A stretch of 64,000 nucleotides of DNA from Stichopus chloronotus (GCA_021234535.1 CM037829.1:31282962-31346961); one strand, 5' to 3'; shown: positions 38,189 through 49,420, counted from the first letter of the stretch. Numbers and translations are program-made. Notes: generated by a model not told the origin, from the sequence alone.

Positions 38189-39570
38189 TTCCACCAATAA
38201 GGATGCCGATATCATCCATATGTTTAAACTTCTCTTTAGTTAAAATGCCTAACCACATTTGCCTTTTTCAATTTCGGAAGAGGGAGGGAAGGGGGAGGGA
38301 GAGACAATTTCGATTTACCATTATTTTATATTAATTTAGAATGTCAATATACGTGATTTTCCAGTCCTTGGTAAAAATAAAAACGATTAATTGATTTGTC
38401 TCAATTTTTTAAGAAACCATAAGCGTATTGCCTTACCAAAATGAGAAAATTACGCCAAAATAGACTGTATTTCCGAATGTGTTCAAACTTCAAACACGTA
38501 TTCCTATCGTTGATATAAACATATTTTATATGTAAAGAAACTAAAACAAACGTGTAACTTGTATGATGACGTCATGAACAGTCTTAAAATAAGAGAATAA
38601 CGTCAGCATGGTATACAAGTAAAGAATGTACAATATCTTTCTTTGAGATTAAACTGTCGTCACGTCATAATCTACCCAGTGTAAGCAAGTGATGATTGCA
38701 TTTTGAATAAAACCATAAGGGTACAGTTTTACCAAAATCAGAAAATTACGCCAAAATGGACTAGATATCCGAATGTTTTCAAACTTCAAATATGTATTCC
38801 TAGCGTTCATATAAACATATTTTATGCGTGAGGAAACTAAAACAAACATGTAACTTATATGATGACGTCATTAACAGTCTTAAAATGAGAGAGTAACCTC
38901 AGCATGGTATACAAATAAAGAATGTACAATATCTTTCTTTGAGATTAAACTGTCGTCACGTCACAATCTTCCCGGAGTAAGCAAATGGCAGTCAGAATTC
39001 AGCTTCGTAGAAAACGTCAAAATGTAAATTTCGAAAGAAACCTGAGAATTTTTAAACTATGTGTTTTTCTACCAATGAGGCTGTCGATATCGTATACGTT
39101 GCACTCCTCTTTTCATTAAAGTGTTTTTTTTTCTTTTGAAAAAAAAAAGACAGTTTCCAGTGATGTATTATTATCTATTTATTTAGGATTTTGATTGACG
39201 TGATATTGAAGACTTTGGTAGGATTCGGAAAATTCATGAATTTGTCTGAATATCTTTTATGAAACCATGAGGCTACACTCCTTGCCAAAATGTAGTATTT
39301 AGGTCAAAATCGTCTAGATTTCCGAATGTCTTTATACCTCGAATAAATATTTTTTATGTTGAGATATAAGCATCCCACGTGTTTGAAGAACCGAAAGCAA
39401 AGTTAAAGCTTAGTTGGTGACGTTATGAATAACGTTTAATGTCAGTATAACCACAACATGGTTTATACTGAAAAGAATGTATTACATGTTAGGTTTAGCT
39501 CGAACTATTAATCACGTGGTACTTTTCTCGGCGTGAACTCGTTTGAATGCACTTCTTTTTCGTGAAAATC

Positions 39571-41060
39571 GTCGAAACTTTTTTTTACAATATAAATATA
39601 ATATAAAAATTTTTTTTTAGTATCGTATTTTTCTTTTGGCTGAGTAGTGTACTAATGTTTGTTTTGATATTTTCCACATGTAGGGAAAAGGAAATATACG
39701 AAGTCAATTCCGAGAGAGGGGGTAGGGAAAAGCGACCATACCCCTTCCCCCCGTTCATGATTTGCCCCACTGTAGTCTTACAACGAATTAAGACCATTAC
39801 CTCCCTCCCCCCCCCCCCTTCTTCCCCGTATTCGTTTGTGCCGACATGGCCATCCCAGATATAGTTCATGTTCCTGCACATACGACGCAGGAAGGGAAAA
39901 CAAACAACCACAGAGGTAATCGAATGTTTCGTCCTCTGTACGGACCAAAGCGTACCATCAGTTGCCTACTAGAAAACGGTTGTAAAATGAGTCCCACTGT
40001 GTCAGTATCAACACACACCGGCCTAGTATACTATCATGCAGGGAAATCACTTATCCACAGAACTATTTACCTGTTAAGAGTAGGGAATATGCTGAAGACA
40101 GTTTAACTGTTTTCAATGGGTATTGTCCATAACACTTGGGGGATTCAGTGAATGAATGCAGAAAGTCAACCAAACAATCAAACGTTTTCACAACGAATAC
40201 GTGTCACAGAAAAAAAAAGAAAAAAAAGAAATTCCACATACGTCAGCCTGTATCTCTGGGGAACTTAAATAAATTCTCCAGTCATTTATCTATCACGTAA
40301 TAGTTGAGTAAAGGTAATGAAGATTTCCAAACACGGTAATCCTTTTGGTTTTTTTTCAAAGCACTAAGAAATGATTCCTGAGAGCGGTAATTGTTCACTT
40401 CCCACCCGTCTTTAGTTTGATCACTAGATTCAGACTCGGAAAATAAAGGCTAAATCTGAAACAGAGCAAGGTGCAGTTACTGTATTCTAGTGTAAGGCCA
40501 CGATTTGTTGTAACCAAACCTGTTATTTATAATCGGAGGGCCTACGTGTAACAGGATCTCAAGTTCAGCCTAAAGGAGTTATTACCAAAAACTGTGGTAA
40601 CACAGAGGTAAATTTATGGAATGGAGAATAGGCTAAGGATATGTTAGGGTTATGTTCTATTGGAACGATCACTTCTGTTGACATTATGTGACCTATTTAC
40701 CACTGAGTGATACGGACAATTTTATGTAGCCCATGCAACTGCATACGTATGATCAGAAGAATATCTTTTCGAAACAGCGCCATGATAATAAAAATCTGGA
40801 GCTCTTAAAGAGTGTAGATGTTAATTTGAATTTCAGCAACATTGTTTCAATGCCAAACTCTAAAAGTAATCATTTTTCCATAATTGTGTCTTTTTCCTTC
40901 ATATGCAGTTTCATCACAATAGGACAATTTGAAACGTTGCTATATTGAAACATGAGTGTTGATACCAAAAATTGCAAACATTCCAGCAAATCTGTTGTTA
41001 CATGTAGCCACGATGGAAGAATTTGATGGCGCCAGTCGAATATAGTCTATAACAAAAAAG
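39571..41060. other. Intergenic stretch, nothing recognised
   Basis: Short overlapping frames on both strands (39585-40106) have no domain signal. Poly-C lies at about 39808-39818. No gene supported. Confidence 0.4.
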
Positions 41061-41089
41061 ATTAAAAATGTAATGGTCTTTACAGGCTT

Positions 41090-41445
41090 CCGTAGGTATA
41101 TACCTAGAAGAACACGCCTCATTGGGCCACGTGTTCAGTGGACTATGGGCAGCACACATGCCGGTCGCAAAGAGCCTTTCAACCCTCTGGCCGAGTTGCA
41201 TGGATTCACCTCACGCCACCTAGTACGCTTCTGGTCGACCTTTGACCGACCCTCCTCGCATCCTTCCGGGTTCTTTTACGACATCAAGGGAGACATGGCA
41301 CGGGATCCTAGGCCACAAAAAGTACCATACCACCACCGGACCATTGTAGCCCGATGTGCCTCGAACCCTAGCACGATTTCTACGACCAGCAGAGCAAGAG
41401 TCTTTCGTCCGCCCCTTATAGCGCATGGCCACCACGTCTGCTAGT
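41090..41445. other. GC-rich island of unknown nature
   Basis: About 350 bp stands out by composition from AT-rich flanks and is open in several frames on both strands (plus 41073-41444, minus 41220-41435). None of these frames shows a recognisable domain. On the minus strand a second B-box-like GGTTCGAGGC lies near 41360. It may be the body of the tRNA-derived element just to its right or an unrelated insert. I assign no function. Confidence 0.4.
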
Positions 41446-41519
41446 GAATTAGAAGTTTGAATTAATACTTAATGATAACACGAAAGCATGCTGAAAAATG
41501 AAAAACATTATTTTCCTTT

Positions 41520-41600
41520 CTGAACACTGTTCTGGGCTCGAACTTCGGACCATCAGCCCATAGTACTGCAGCCTTAACCGCTCCACCATCGCACCGTCTA
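41520..41600 (-). repeat. tRNA-derived segment (SINE head or tRNA pseudogene)
   Basis: On the minus strand a full A box (TGGTGGAGCGG, 41578-41588) is followed after 34 nt by a B box (GTTCGAGCC, 41535-41543), as in Pol III type 2 promoters. The D-arm reads like a Ser/Leu-type tRNA (GCGGTTAAGGC). The anticodon arm, T-stem and acceptor do not pair properly, so this is not a working tRNA. A SINE is the likeliest explanation. Confidence 0.65.
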
Positions 41601-43925
41601 GAGATGTCAGTGACTGAATAGGATTAAGTAACTGATTTAGCTGTGGGATTAAATCCAAAATTACCACGGTACTCAATCACACACAGAGGAAACAAACCCA
41701 TTGATCACTCCTTGTCTTAGAAAGCCTATAATTCCATGTACATAATTAAAATTTTTTGATAAGAAATGTATTTACATGGAATGATAACAACCAGGATATT
41801 CTTTTGTCAAGTAAATTACTATGGTTATCGCCATACATTCACAGAAAGAAACACCCTGAAGACATCTTCAGTATATCTATACTCATGAAAAATCATTTAA
41901 GTTGCCCATACCTTAATTAATGTCTTTAAATAACCCTCAAGAGGCTTTCTATTGTCTTCTCAGCACCCCCCCCCCTTCCCCGTAGATATTCCCACCATTG
42001 TTACCTTGATTAAATATTAGATGAATTATTCTGCTTCATTTCCTCGGCACTGTGGTCTCAACGAAAATGATATATGGTACTTTCGATTGGTACATGAACC
42101 TATACAGTCTGTAATTTCACCTATACAGTAATTCATTTCACCTTTACAGTAAATAATTTCACCTATACAGTCTGTAATTTCATCTATACCATCAGCTACA
42201 CAGTCTGCCTGTAATTTCCCTCATAAGGCCTACGTTTCAGCTCTGTCTAATGAGCAAAATGTTTTGTATTAATCACTGAAGTGAAATAACCCGTCATGTT
42301 ACTTTTTTTTCTTTCTAAGGCGTACTGAAATATGTTCAATGTAAATAACGTTACCACTTCTTCAACCGTTTTTTCATTTGCATCTGGTCCTCTGAATAAA
42401 ATTCATGCAATATTCTTTCGATTTTAATGAAAACTGGTCGAGTGTGTCAAAAATCTGCGCTGGGTTGGTCTAGTTTGAAGCTAAACGTTAGATAAAAGCT
42501 TGGAGATAATCAAGCGAGCCTCGGTCTGAAAGTTACTAGTTACTACAAATTCATGATAACAATTTTCTAAAACTTTTATTTCTCTGGTGTCTTTCGTCTC
42601 TCCTCATGATAAAGTCCTCCTAGACGTACAGCAATGGCGCATTTACTGGTCTCCATGGGATGTTTTTTTTATTTATTTTTAATACTCAATGTGTTTTTTA
42701 AGAATTTAAAAATAAAAATTAAAAAATCAGAATTGAAATTCTCAGAGTGTAGGCATATACTGACAAATGCAAACTGTTGTCCGTTGCACGGCATCGCCCC
42801 CAATGAGAATGGAAAGTAATTCTATTGGGGACTGATGGTGTAGATTTATTGAAGTCAAATGTCATTTTAATCGAGTAAAACTAATAGCAATAAAACTACA
42901 AGAATTCATACTCAGGAATTTTAATCACTCCTGTCGAGACTCTGTTTTCCTTCTCAGTTTATAATTCTAGGATGACATGGAACGGGACATCGCGTGCCAA
43001 GATAAAAACGATGGCGCTCTCCACCGGAAGACTAAATTTGTTATAGCACATGTCGGCACTCCTCGCGTACATACCTCTTTGTGCATTTCCGCTAAGCATG
43101 CTCGAAAAATTCATTACATTAACTATCATGATGAATGTTCAGTTAATTGAATTTGATATTAAAAACCTATGACTTGGCAAATTTTGGTGGGTATGTTTTA
43201 GTTGAAAAGAGAGTAACGTAATATTTTCAGCATGCAAACTTGTTTCGAATTTAGCTATTAGAATTTAAAGTTTTATTTTAATTTAAAGTTAACTAGCACT
43301 GAGTTTTTTAAAGCGACACCTGGTGTATGTCGTAGACATAGATAAACGAGAATGACATCATGCAACAATAACTGAAGCCCAAATTCTGTATTGCAAAAGG
43401 CGTTTCCATGAAACGGCGTAACACAATTCCCTGCATATTATCAGGATATCTAAAAAATTAAAACTATTGCACTTACTTCTGTTTTTCACGAAGACAGTTA
43501 GGTATCGAAGGAACATATTTTCGGGAAGTACGTGCATAATATACGGCAAATGTTGAAGGAAGAGCTGTTTTTGCCTTACCGCGTAAGACGCCCCCACTTT
43601 CGTTTCATTTGTTCAGTGTGTTTTTGTTCAGTAGTTTCAGTGACGTCATTCTAGCTTTTCGTTGGCGAAGATACGTCTCTTTGTACGACCGTGGGGAAAA
43701 AAGTTGTGGAACAAAGGTCAGTGAATTTTCGTGGAACTGCTCAATTCTGCTAATTGTGTAATAAAAGCTGAACGGAACAAGAGGAAAATATCAGGGTGAA
43801 ACGTTATAAAGAATATAAAATCCATAAGAATATAATCATCGTATGATCCAGAAATCTAAATGATGAAAATTCAAATGACCTTACTAGTCGATAAAAAGTC
43901 TTGAACAAAGTCATTCCTAGCCTAC
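41601..43925. other. Intergenic stretch
   Basis: No gene supported. It holds the 21-bp minisatellite listed separately, and a poly-C run near 41966-41975. Confidence 0.4.
42099..42182. repeat. Minisatellite, four 21-bp units
   Basis: CCTATACAGTCTGTAATTTC and near copies are repeated head to tail at 42099, 42120, 42141 and 42162. A decayed fifth unit follows. Confidence 0.85.
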
Positions 43926-44770
43926 ACGTTTGGTGGGGTCGTGGTACATTGCTAAGTATATGGGTCAGCTTTCAAAGTGCTCCCTCTCAATGTGCAGCTC
44001 CGAGGATATAGTATTTCATCCGACAATTTTATGCTACTCTCCGGGCCAACCGATGGTGACGCTCCCCTTAGATAGTCCTTCCTTAATTCTCAGCCCCCCT
44101 CCCCCCGCCTTTCTAGTAAAAATGCCATGGTAGATGCATACTGTATTTCCATGTGACACTGGAACTTTGTTTTAAATGATCTCCATGACCTCTCGTTGAC
44201 CTACATGTTTCATGGGCCAGGCCCCTTGGCAAACAAAATTCTAGCTACGCACATGGGAGCACGGCGAGTCTCTCGACACTCTACAAGCAACCCATTTCGA
44301 CGTCATTGGTTCTAAAGATTTGGGTGGAAACTGCTATTCGAATAAATAGGATAGTTTTCCATCAAAGAAAATACTTACCGTACCATTTCCAAAAGTTACT
44401 TTAGAAGCCCGGAATGGCAAATTTTTGGCGATCTGGCTGGTATAATTATCCAGAAATATTCTTAAACACTCCTTGCCGACTGACGGTGGCTTTTCCCTTA
44501 GATATAGTCTTGCCACAATTTCCGTCCACTCCCAGCTTCCTCCAAGTCCACCCCTCCCCCCCCCCTTCGAAACGCTTGGATCGCCGCCCGTTAAACCCAT
44601 CTGGTATATATTAACATTTTCGATAAATTGGTTGTTTTCTCATTGAGAAATTGCAGACCGACATGAGATCCTTACGGCCGGGGTACATGTAGCTAAGAAC
44701 AATGGGGAAGGGTCATTTCCGGCCATGGAAGTGAGGGGGGGGGGCTATAAATTCAAACGGAGCGTAGATT
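43926..44770 (+). repeat. Cluster of poly-C-associated dispersed repeat copies
   Basis: At least three partial copies lie here. 43930-44130 has GGGCCAACCGATGGTGACGC, TTAGATAGTCCTT and poly-C. 44390-44570 has ATTTTTGGCGA, CGGTGGCTTTTCCCTTAGAT and poly-C. 44610-44760 has CTCATTGAGAAATTGCAG, GGGTACATGTAGCTAAGAA, CATTTCCGGCCAT and poly-G. The order of phrases agrees with the copies at 16780 and 49150. Confidence 0.5.
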
Positions 44771-44944
44771 TTACTTCCAACACTTCCCCCACCCCCTTCT
44801 TTACTTCCAAATCGAACTCACCCGGCAAAATCCCGCGTACAGGTCTGCTTATGGACAACGTAATATGAATTTTTGTCCTTCACCAAAGAAAGCAGTTGTT
44901 GAGAGAAAGAAAAATCTTGAACATATCTAAAGTTGCGTGTTTTC

Positions 44945-44950
44945 TTTATT
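44945..44950 (-). terminator. Candidate poly(A) signal AATAAA for galactosyltransferase-like gene 1
   Basis: TTTATT on the plus strand reads AATAAA on the minus strand, about 740 nt past the stop codon. It is the nearest one I noticed, but other signals were not searched exhaustively. Confidence 0.3.
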
Positions 44951-45686
44951 TCCTTAGAACTTTCCTTAAAACTTAGAAAAGCATCCAACATGAATGATAC
45001 CAGTATATAGATTTAATTGGTACACACCTATCATGACTCGGAACATCATTAAAACATAGTATGTTGTCACATATGACCGATCATCTCAAGTTGCACCAGG
45101 TTGTTGTTCTGCTCCATTAGTCAGGTAGCACACCTACCGTCATGTTTTTCGTCTTGAACTATGTCTCGAACTGCCTATAAGCTTATACTTGTCGTACCGT
45201 AGAAACAACACAGAAGATAAAAGAAAGACAATCTTATGTTAACATTCTAATCACCCTGTTTTTCTTCTACTGCGTGTTCTGCCACAGTGAACGATTAGCC
45301 GATGGCATAGCTGAACTCATACGAGGCATTATTGTGATATACTAGAGCAGGAGGAGAGAGCCAGAGGGAGGTAGGGACCGAGGGAAAATATTGATACATT
45401 CACACATTTTGAGAGATCACAAAATTGTTAGATCTGTTCAATATGACGTCACGTTCATTTCAATCGTATCGGTATTCAATGAGAAGGTGCTGGAGGGAGG
45501 ACACCTTCACGAAGGAACTGAAACGTAAACGTGTCATGACGTCATACCAAACTGAATTCTTTCTCGTAGCGGTCCTAGTAACCTTCATTATTGAAACAAT
45601 TGAACTATAAACAATACACAGCTGTGATCAAATAATTGAATCTTTTGATGTTGGTTTGCGTAGTGCAAATAGTTTTTCCTGTGATT

Positions 45687-46775
45687 TTAATCTGAGAATA
45701 AACTTTTTATATAATAGGAAGTCTTGCTACACACGTTGTAATGGCGATTGGGTTGTTGTTCGCTCCACATTTTAGGGATTTGGTTGTAGTCACTAAAATG
45801 GATCGCATACGAAAGATTTAAATTACAGAAAGTCAGTCGACCTCTCCCAGGTCTCCGAAAACCTACTTTGTAAACCGGACGGACGTTCAATCTCCAGGCG
45901 CAAAATCCAGCGAAGACATCGTCCAATGGGAAGAAAGGAATATGCTGTGCGACGTGAAACAGCTTTGCTGGGAGATCACCGGACATGACGTAAGCATACC
46001 CCACACAAAACGGTGGGTAATATTGATATGGATAAACTTCTTCCGGTATGTACCATTTACTAGCTCTGTTCCTGTACGGTTTTGCGTAATTGTGAACATA
46101 CCCCGCCAGAAAATTTCTCGAAGGTGAGAACATCAACATCTCGACTATATTATGCAAATTGTAGAACACGTCATCATCACCTTTCAGAACATATTTTGCT
46201 TCAGGACAAAAAGCACTTGCCCATTTCATGCCCATCATAAACTTGTACGTCAAGTTGTAGTAGGTGTCTTTGTAATTGCCCATGATGATATCGCGATATT
46301 TTCGCGATTCTTCCACGATACGACGGTCGTGTGCCTTCGTCGTCGTCACATTGCCTAACAGATAAACCACGGTTATTCGTTTTCCGAGAATAACCGTTTC
46401 GCTCAGTGTCGTCTGCCGTTGTTTGATACGAAGATCGATGTGTGTGGCTTTCGAGTGTATGACCACCAACAAAAATATTTCTTCTGCCACATGACACTTG
46501 TCTTGTTCAGCGATGACAAAATCGAACTTGTAAGGGTTTATCACGTCTTTGAAGATTTCCTCTGTAAACCGGTTGACGGTGCGTAACCGATAACCGTCAG
46601 AATAAGATGCCACTAAGTGGACGATGTTAACTACTGGATCGCCATATGTTATGTAATAGAGAGTACCGAGTACAAAGATGCAAAATAACGGTAATATCAC
46701 CCATTTCAGTACCACTCTGCAACCGAACCTCCTTCGGCAGTACGCTGCTGCCGCCGCCAATGCCCTGTAAGTCAT
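45687..46775 (-). CDS. Beta-1,3-galactosyltransferase-like protein 1 (GT31), single coding exon
   Basis: The 362-residue protein is laid out as a type II Golgi glycosyltransferase. It has a short basic cytosolic tail, one membrane anchor (about 24-43), a stem, and a lumenal Galactosyl_T domain (about 98-310). YVLKGDDDVFYNL at 195-207 carries the DDD metal/UDP-sugar motif (200-202). PPFCVGYAYVMS (254-265) and LDDVFAGF (284-291) are the later family blocks. Possible N-glycosylation sites are NVT (142), NLT (174) and NLS (320). The first family block, usually R-x-T-W-G, reads RQTTLSE, so this is a divergent branch and the acceptor sugar cannot be predicted. The start Met is followed at once by the basic tail and anchor. 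An acceptor-like splice site lies 73 nt upstream. It is a paralogue of the gene at 57406-58449, which is strongly alike from residue 160 on. Donor UDP-Gal is the default for the family; UDP-GlcNAc is possible. Confidence 0.93.
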   Translation of the reverse strand: MTYRALAAAAAYCRRRFGCRVVLKWVILPLFCIFVLGTLYYITYGDPVVNIVHLVASYSDGYRLRTVNRFTEEIFKDVINPYKFDFVIAEQDKCHVAEEIFLLVVIHSKATHIDLRIKQRQTTLSETVILGKRITVVYLLGNVTTTKAHDRRIVEESRKYRDIIMGNYKDTYYNLTYKFMMGMKWASAFCPEAKYVLKGDDDVFYNLHNIVEMLMFSPSRNFLAGYVHNYAKPYRNRASKWYIPEEVYPYQYYPPFCVGYAYVMSGDLPAKLFHVAQHIPFFPLDDVFAGFCAWRLNVRPVYKVGFRRPGRGRLTFCNLNLSYAIHFSDYNQIPKMWSEQQPNRHYNVCSKTSYYIKSLFSD

Positions 46776-46848
46776 CTCTTATTTCAGGGTGATCTGACCA
46801 TTTTCATAGGATCTGGCCGATCTCAAGTCTGTCGATGTGGTCCTCGTG

Positions 46849-46872
46849 CTGAAATATGTAATAAAATAATCA
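46849..46872 (-). promoter_or_regulatory. Predicted 3' splice site upstream of galactosyltransferase-like gene 1
   Basis: The minus strand reads ATTTTATTACATATTTCAG followed by exon sequence CACGAGG, 73 nt before the start codon. It has T-rich upstream context. The paralogue has an acceptor in the matching place. Confidence 0.5.
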
Positions 46873-49149
46873 TGTAAGAAGAGGGACAAATTAAAACAGA
46901 AAATAGAGAGGAATCTACCGAGATCTTTTTAACGAACATTACGGTGTTTCCGACAGTCTGTTTCCAACACTTTCATTTCGGGTTTCAATTATTAACTTTC
47001 TGGTCAATTAACGAGACTTTTGTTGTTGTTGTTGTTGCTGCTGTTTTGTTGTTAGTTAAAAAGCCCAAAGGCATCTCTTTTTCTATCGAGAAGAAAATGC
47101 CAAGTCTAGTCACTCATGTTTCTTCTTGTTATAAGTTTGAATTTCTATACTGTGTCACTAGAAGTGTTTGTTGAGAACTGCCGTTTCATGGTGGAAAGCA
47201 AAATACTCAAGTTGGGTTTCACAATATCGTCATCGTCAGTTATTGTACATTCTGCAGACTGAGGACGTTTGCTTACTTGATTTATATTTTGGAAGATTAG
47301 TCGACACTAAAAGAAGTTAAAAATAAACATGTTATTTCGTCTCCTGATGTGCCTGAGGTAGCAAAGCCTTTGATCTTTTTCTAGTGAATGCATTTTTAAA
47401 TTACATTTGTAAACAATCCCAACAATTAAATATACGCTTTTAATGCTTATCTTCCATTCCTTTTTTTATCCCTAATGAACTTCCTATTTAACATATTGTG
47501 CAGGGTAATGTTAAGAGCTGGTAACCTTAAATTGTGCCAGAGCATCAGGCACTGGCAACCTGGCCGACTCTCCAGCCGTGGGGACATGGTATACCGTGCC
47601 CCACCAATTTGTTTGGACCAAACTGTACCTCGAATTCCTCTGTATTGAGCGTTGGAGCTGTTACAGATGGAATGACAACTGTATCGTTTGCTTTGTCCAC
47701 ATTCTCAGTATTACGCGTGTGCCGTAGCGAACCCAGGCACGCAAACGTAAACTTCTGTTCATTGCGTTCACTGCAACAAGAGTACAAGTGGGAAATCCAC
47801 AGAGTTGCCCCAGAGTAATATTTGTTTTTTGTATACTCACTCTAAGGGAGTTGCAAATCTCTTCCCTATCATTTTGCATAGTCATTCGACACCCATCATT
47901 TCATGTACTCCCAAAGGTGCGCTTGAGGTGTACATTTCCTAAGTGATTCGGATTGCCCGTTGTGGATGAGAAGTGGCGAATATTCAAGTTACTTAATGGC
48001 CGATATAGACTAGACGGCCGGAGGTTTTGCACGTGACGTCATAACTAGCAACTGTTGTTACACAACCATACTGGATAAAAACATTCTTTTCGTGTACCAG
48101 ACCGTTACTGTGTCAGTGACACTGCGTAGTGTTATTACGATATTTTCATATATTTCATCGTATAACCGGTCATAGAAGGCAAATTGTCATTCACTGCGTA
48201 GCCATACTTACTCTGTACGAATCGGAGAGGCAAAAAGCCCGGGCTGACGTTCCATCTATTTCCTGCAAATGGAGGAGCAGACGCGTTGGTATTAAGCAGC
48301 AGTGCATGACCGTACGGTACGGCGCAGCGTGCACTTATGTAAGCACATTGTTTCCATCCAATAAGGTGTTGCAATGGGGAACTTGACGTTGACTGCAAAA
48401 CCCTTTTTGGCACTGCACTAGGTCTACACCTAAGATACACCGTCTTAATGGCGTCGAAAGAGGTAAATACCTGCATACGCCTACATATGTGCAGGTAGAA
48501 ATCGACAGTGCTAGTGTGTGTGCGTCAAAAGTATTCCCAGAAATACGTGCGCATTGCACGCGCATCAAAGTATTCCACAGATCCGCATGCACGCCGTCAC
48601 TTTAACTTTGAGGGTCATCCGACTTATAGTCTAGGAGGAGTTCGTGACACACATTTTCATTATTGCAACAAATTGTTTTCAAAAGTCTTTGTATTTCTTG
48701 AAAATTGAAGTCCTTATTTAACCAGGGAAGTGTCATTTACCACTTGCACCTTCCTGATTTAGCCATTCAATTTTGGCTTTTTGTTGATGTATCATAAACT
48801 ATCATATTTTTTTAAGGGATGGCCCAACCACAAATGTAGCTTTGGTATGTTTATTCAGTAGGTAAATCTGACCATTATAGTGCTAATGCCAACGAAAACT
48901 GTTGCCAATAAAAACCAATATTTCGTCATATTACTATTTAAAAGTACGTCATCTCTACTACTTAGAGTATGTCAATTCTACTCCTTAAAGTAGGTCAATT
49001 TCATTTTTTAAAAGAGTTGGAAATGTGTCACCACTGGTGCAAACAACAAGCTTATGTTTTGCCGTGGCGTTTCACCCAAAAAATTCCAGTCGGGATTGCG
49101 TCGCTTCGTTGCATTAGATAATGTTCAACAGCGGCAAAAGCGGTTAAAT
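46873..49149. other. Intergenic or upstream intron region
   Basis: No firm gene. Moderately GC-rich open frames at 47545-47818 and 48129-48476 are open on both strands and carry no domain I recognise. A candidate 51-bp minus-strand exon (48212-48262) is discussed in the findings. A TTG-rich simple repeat lies near 47021-47052. Confidence 0.35.
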
Positions 49150-49420
49150 AATTCATTATGATTCTTGTATCATCTCAACCCATCTGATCAGTATTACCAT
49201 TTTTCATACATCGATTTTTATCTCATTGAGAAAGTGCAGGCAAGAGATCTCTTCTTCAAGGCTGGGTACATGCAGCTTGGAACACTCGGGAAGCGCCGTT
49301 TCCGGCCATTTGGAGGGCTTAAGAAGCCAAAATTTTTCTTGCACGCTCCGCGCCAACCAATGGTGGCGCGCCGTTTAGAAAGTCTTGACGGCACTCAGCC
49401 CCCTCCAATACTTTTTAACC
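49150..49420 (+). repeat. Poly-C-associated dispersed repeat, best-preserved copy
   Basis: Phrases in order are ATTCATTATGATT, CAGTATTACCATTTTTCATA, CTCATTGAGAAAGTGCAGG, GGGTACATGCAGCTTGGAAC, GCGCCGTTTCCGGCC, CCAACCAATGGTGGCGC and CACTCAGCCCCCTCC. Copies near 17 and 44 kb share this order. No inverted ends or coding region seen. Downstream to 49730 there is more C-rich repeat-like DNA ending ATCCTGGCTACGCC. Confidence 0.55.

Larger units (their letters stand above)
22780..39570. repeat. Satellite array, about 29 tandem monomers of about 585 bp
   Basis: One landmark (CAGCATGGTATACAAGTAAA or variants) recurs at about 23831, 24422, 25061, 25644, 26337, 26921, 27501, 28080, 28670, 29311, 29892, 30357, 30942, 31542, 32123, 32708, 33294, 33985, 34627, 35207, 35671, 36254, 36853, 37434, 38021, 38607 and 38900. 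Diverged forms appear near 23310 and 39455. Spacing is mostly 580-600 bp; exceptions reflect internal duplications (691 and 640 bp) or deletions (464 and 293 bp). Fixed landmarks in order within a monomer are TGATGACGTCATTAACAG, the CAGCATGG box, GTCACGTCACAATCTACCC, ATAAGGATGCCGATATCATC, a G-tract, TGATTTTCCAGTCCTTGG and AAACATATTTTATGTGTAAAG. Edge monomers are strongly diverged and the core is homogeneous. Short frames on the minus strand recur because the monomers recur; I do not regard them as genes. No boundary TE was found. Confidence 0.95.

Noticed and set aside
25351..38849. Recurring minus-strand frames of 60-77 codons in the array (MKFEH-IRMSSLFWRNFLIL type)
   Set aside because: They recur only because the monomer recurs. 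They break at G-tracts and stops in many monomers and show no domain or codon-level constraint.
22780..39570. CRISPR-like or bacterial repeat system
   Set aside because: Monomers of about 585 bp without spacers, in a eukaryotic context; it is a satellite.
41073..41444. 123-codon plus-strand frame in the GC-rich island
   Set aside because: The opposite strand is also open; openness follows from composition and no motif was recognised.
41520..41600. Functional tRNA gene
   Set aside because: The acceptor and T-stem do not pair and the anticodon arm is broken, although A and B boxes are good.
45887..46497. Several frames overlapping galactosyltransferase-like gene 1 on both strands
   Set aside because: They are shadows of the conserved coding frame.
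47534..47818. Overlapping frames on both strands near 47.6 kb, considered as an exon
   Set aside because: A CAG acceptor exists at 47771 on the minus strand, but it could not be joined in phase to a plausible upstream exon, and no domain is seen.
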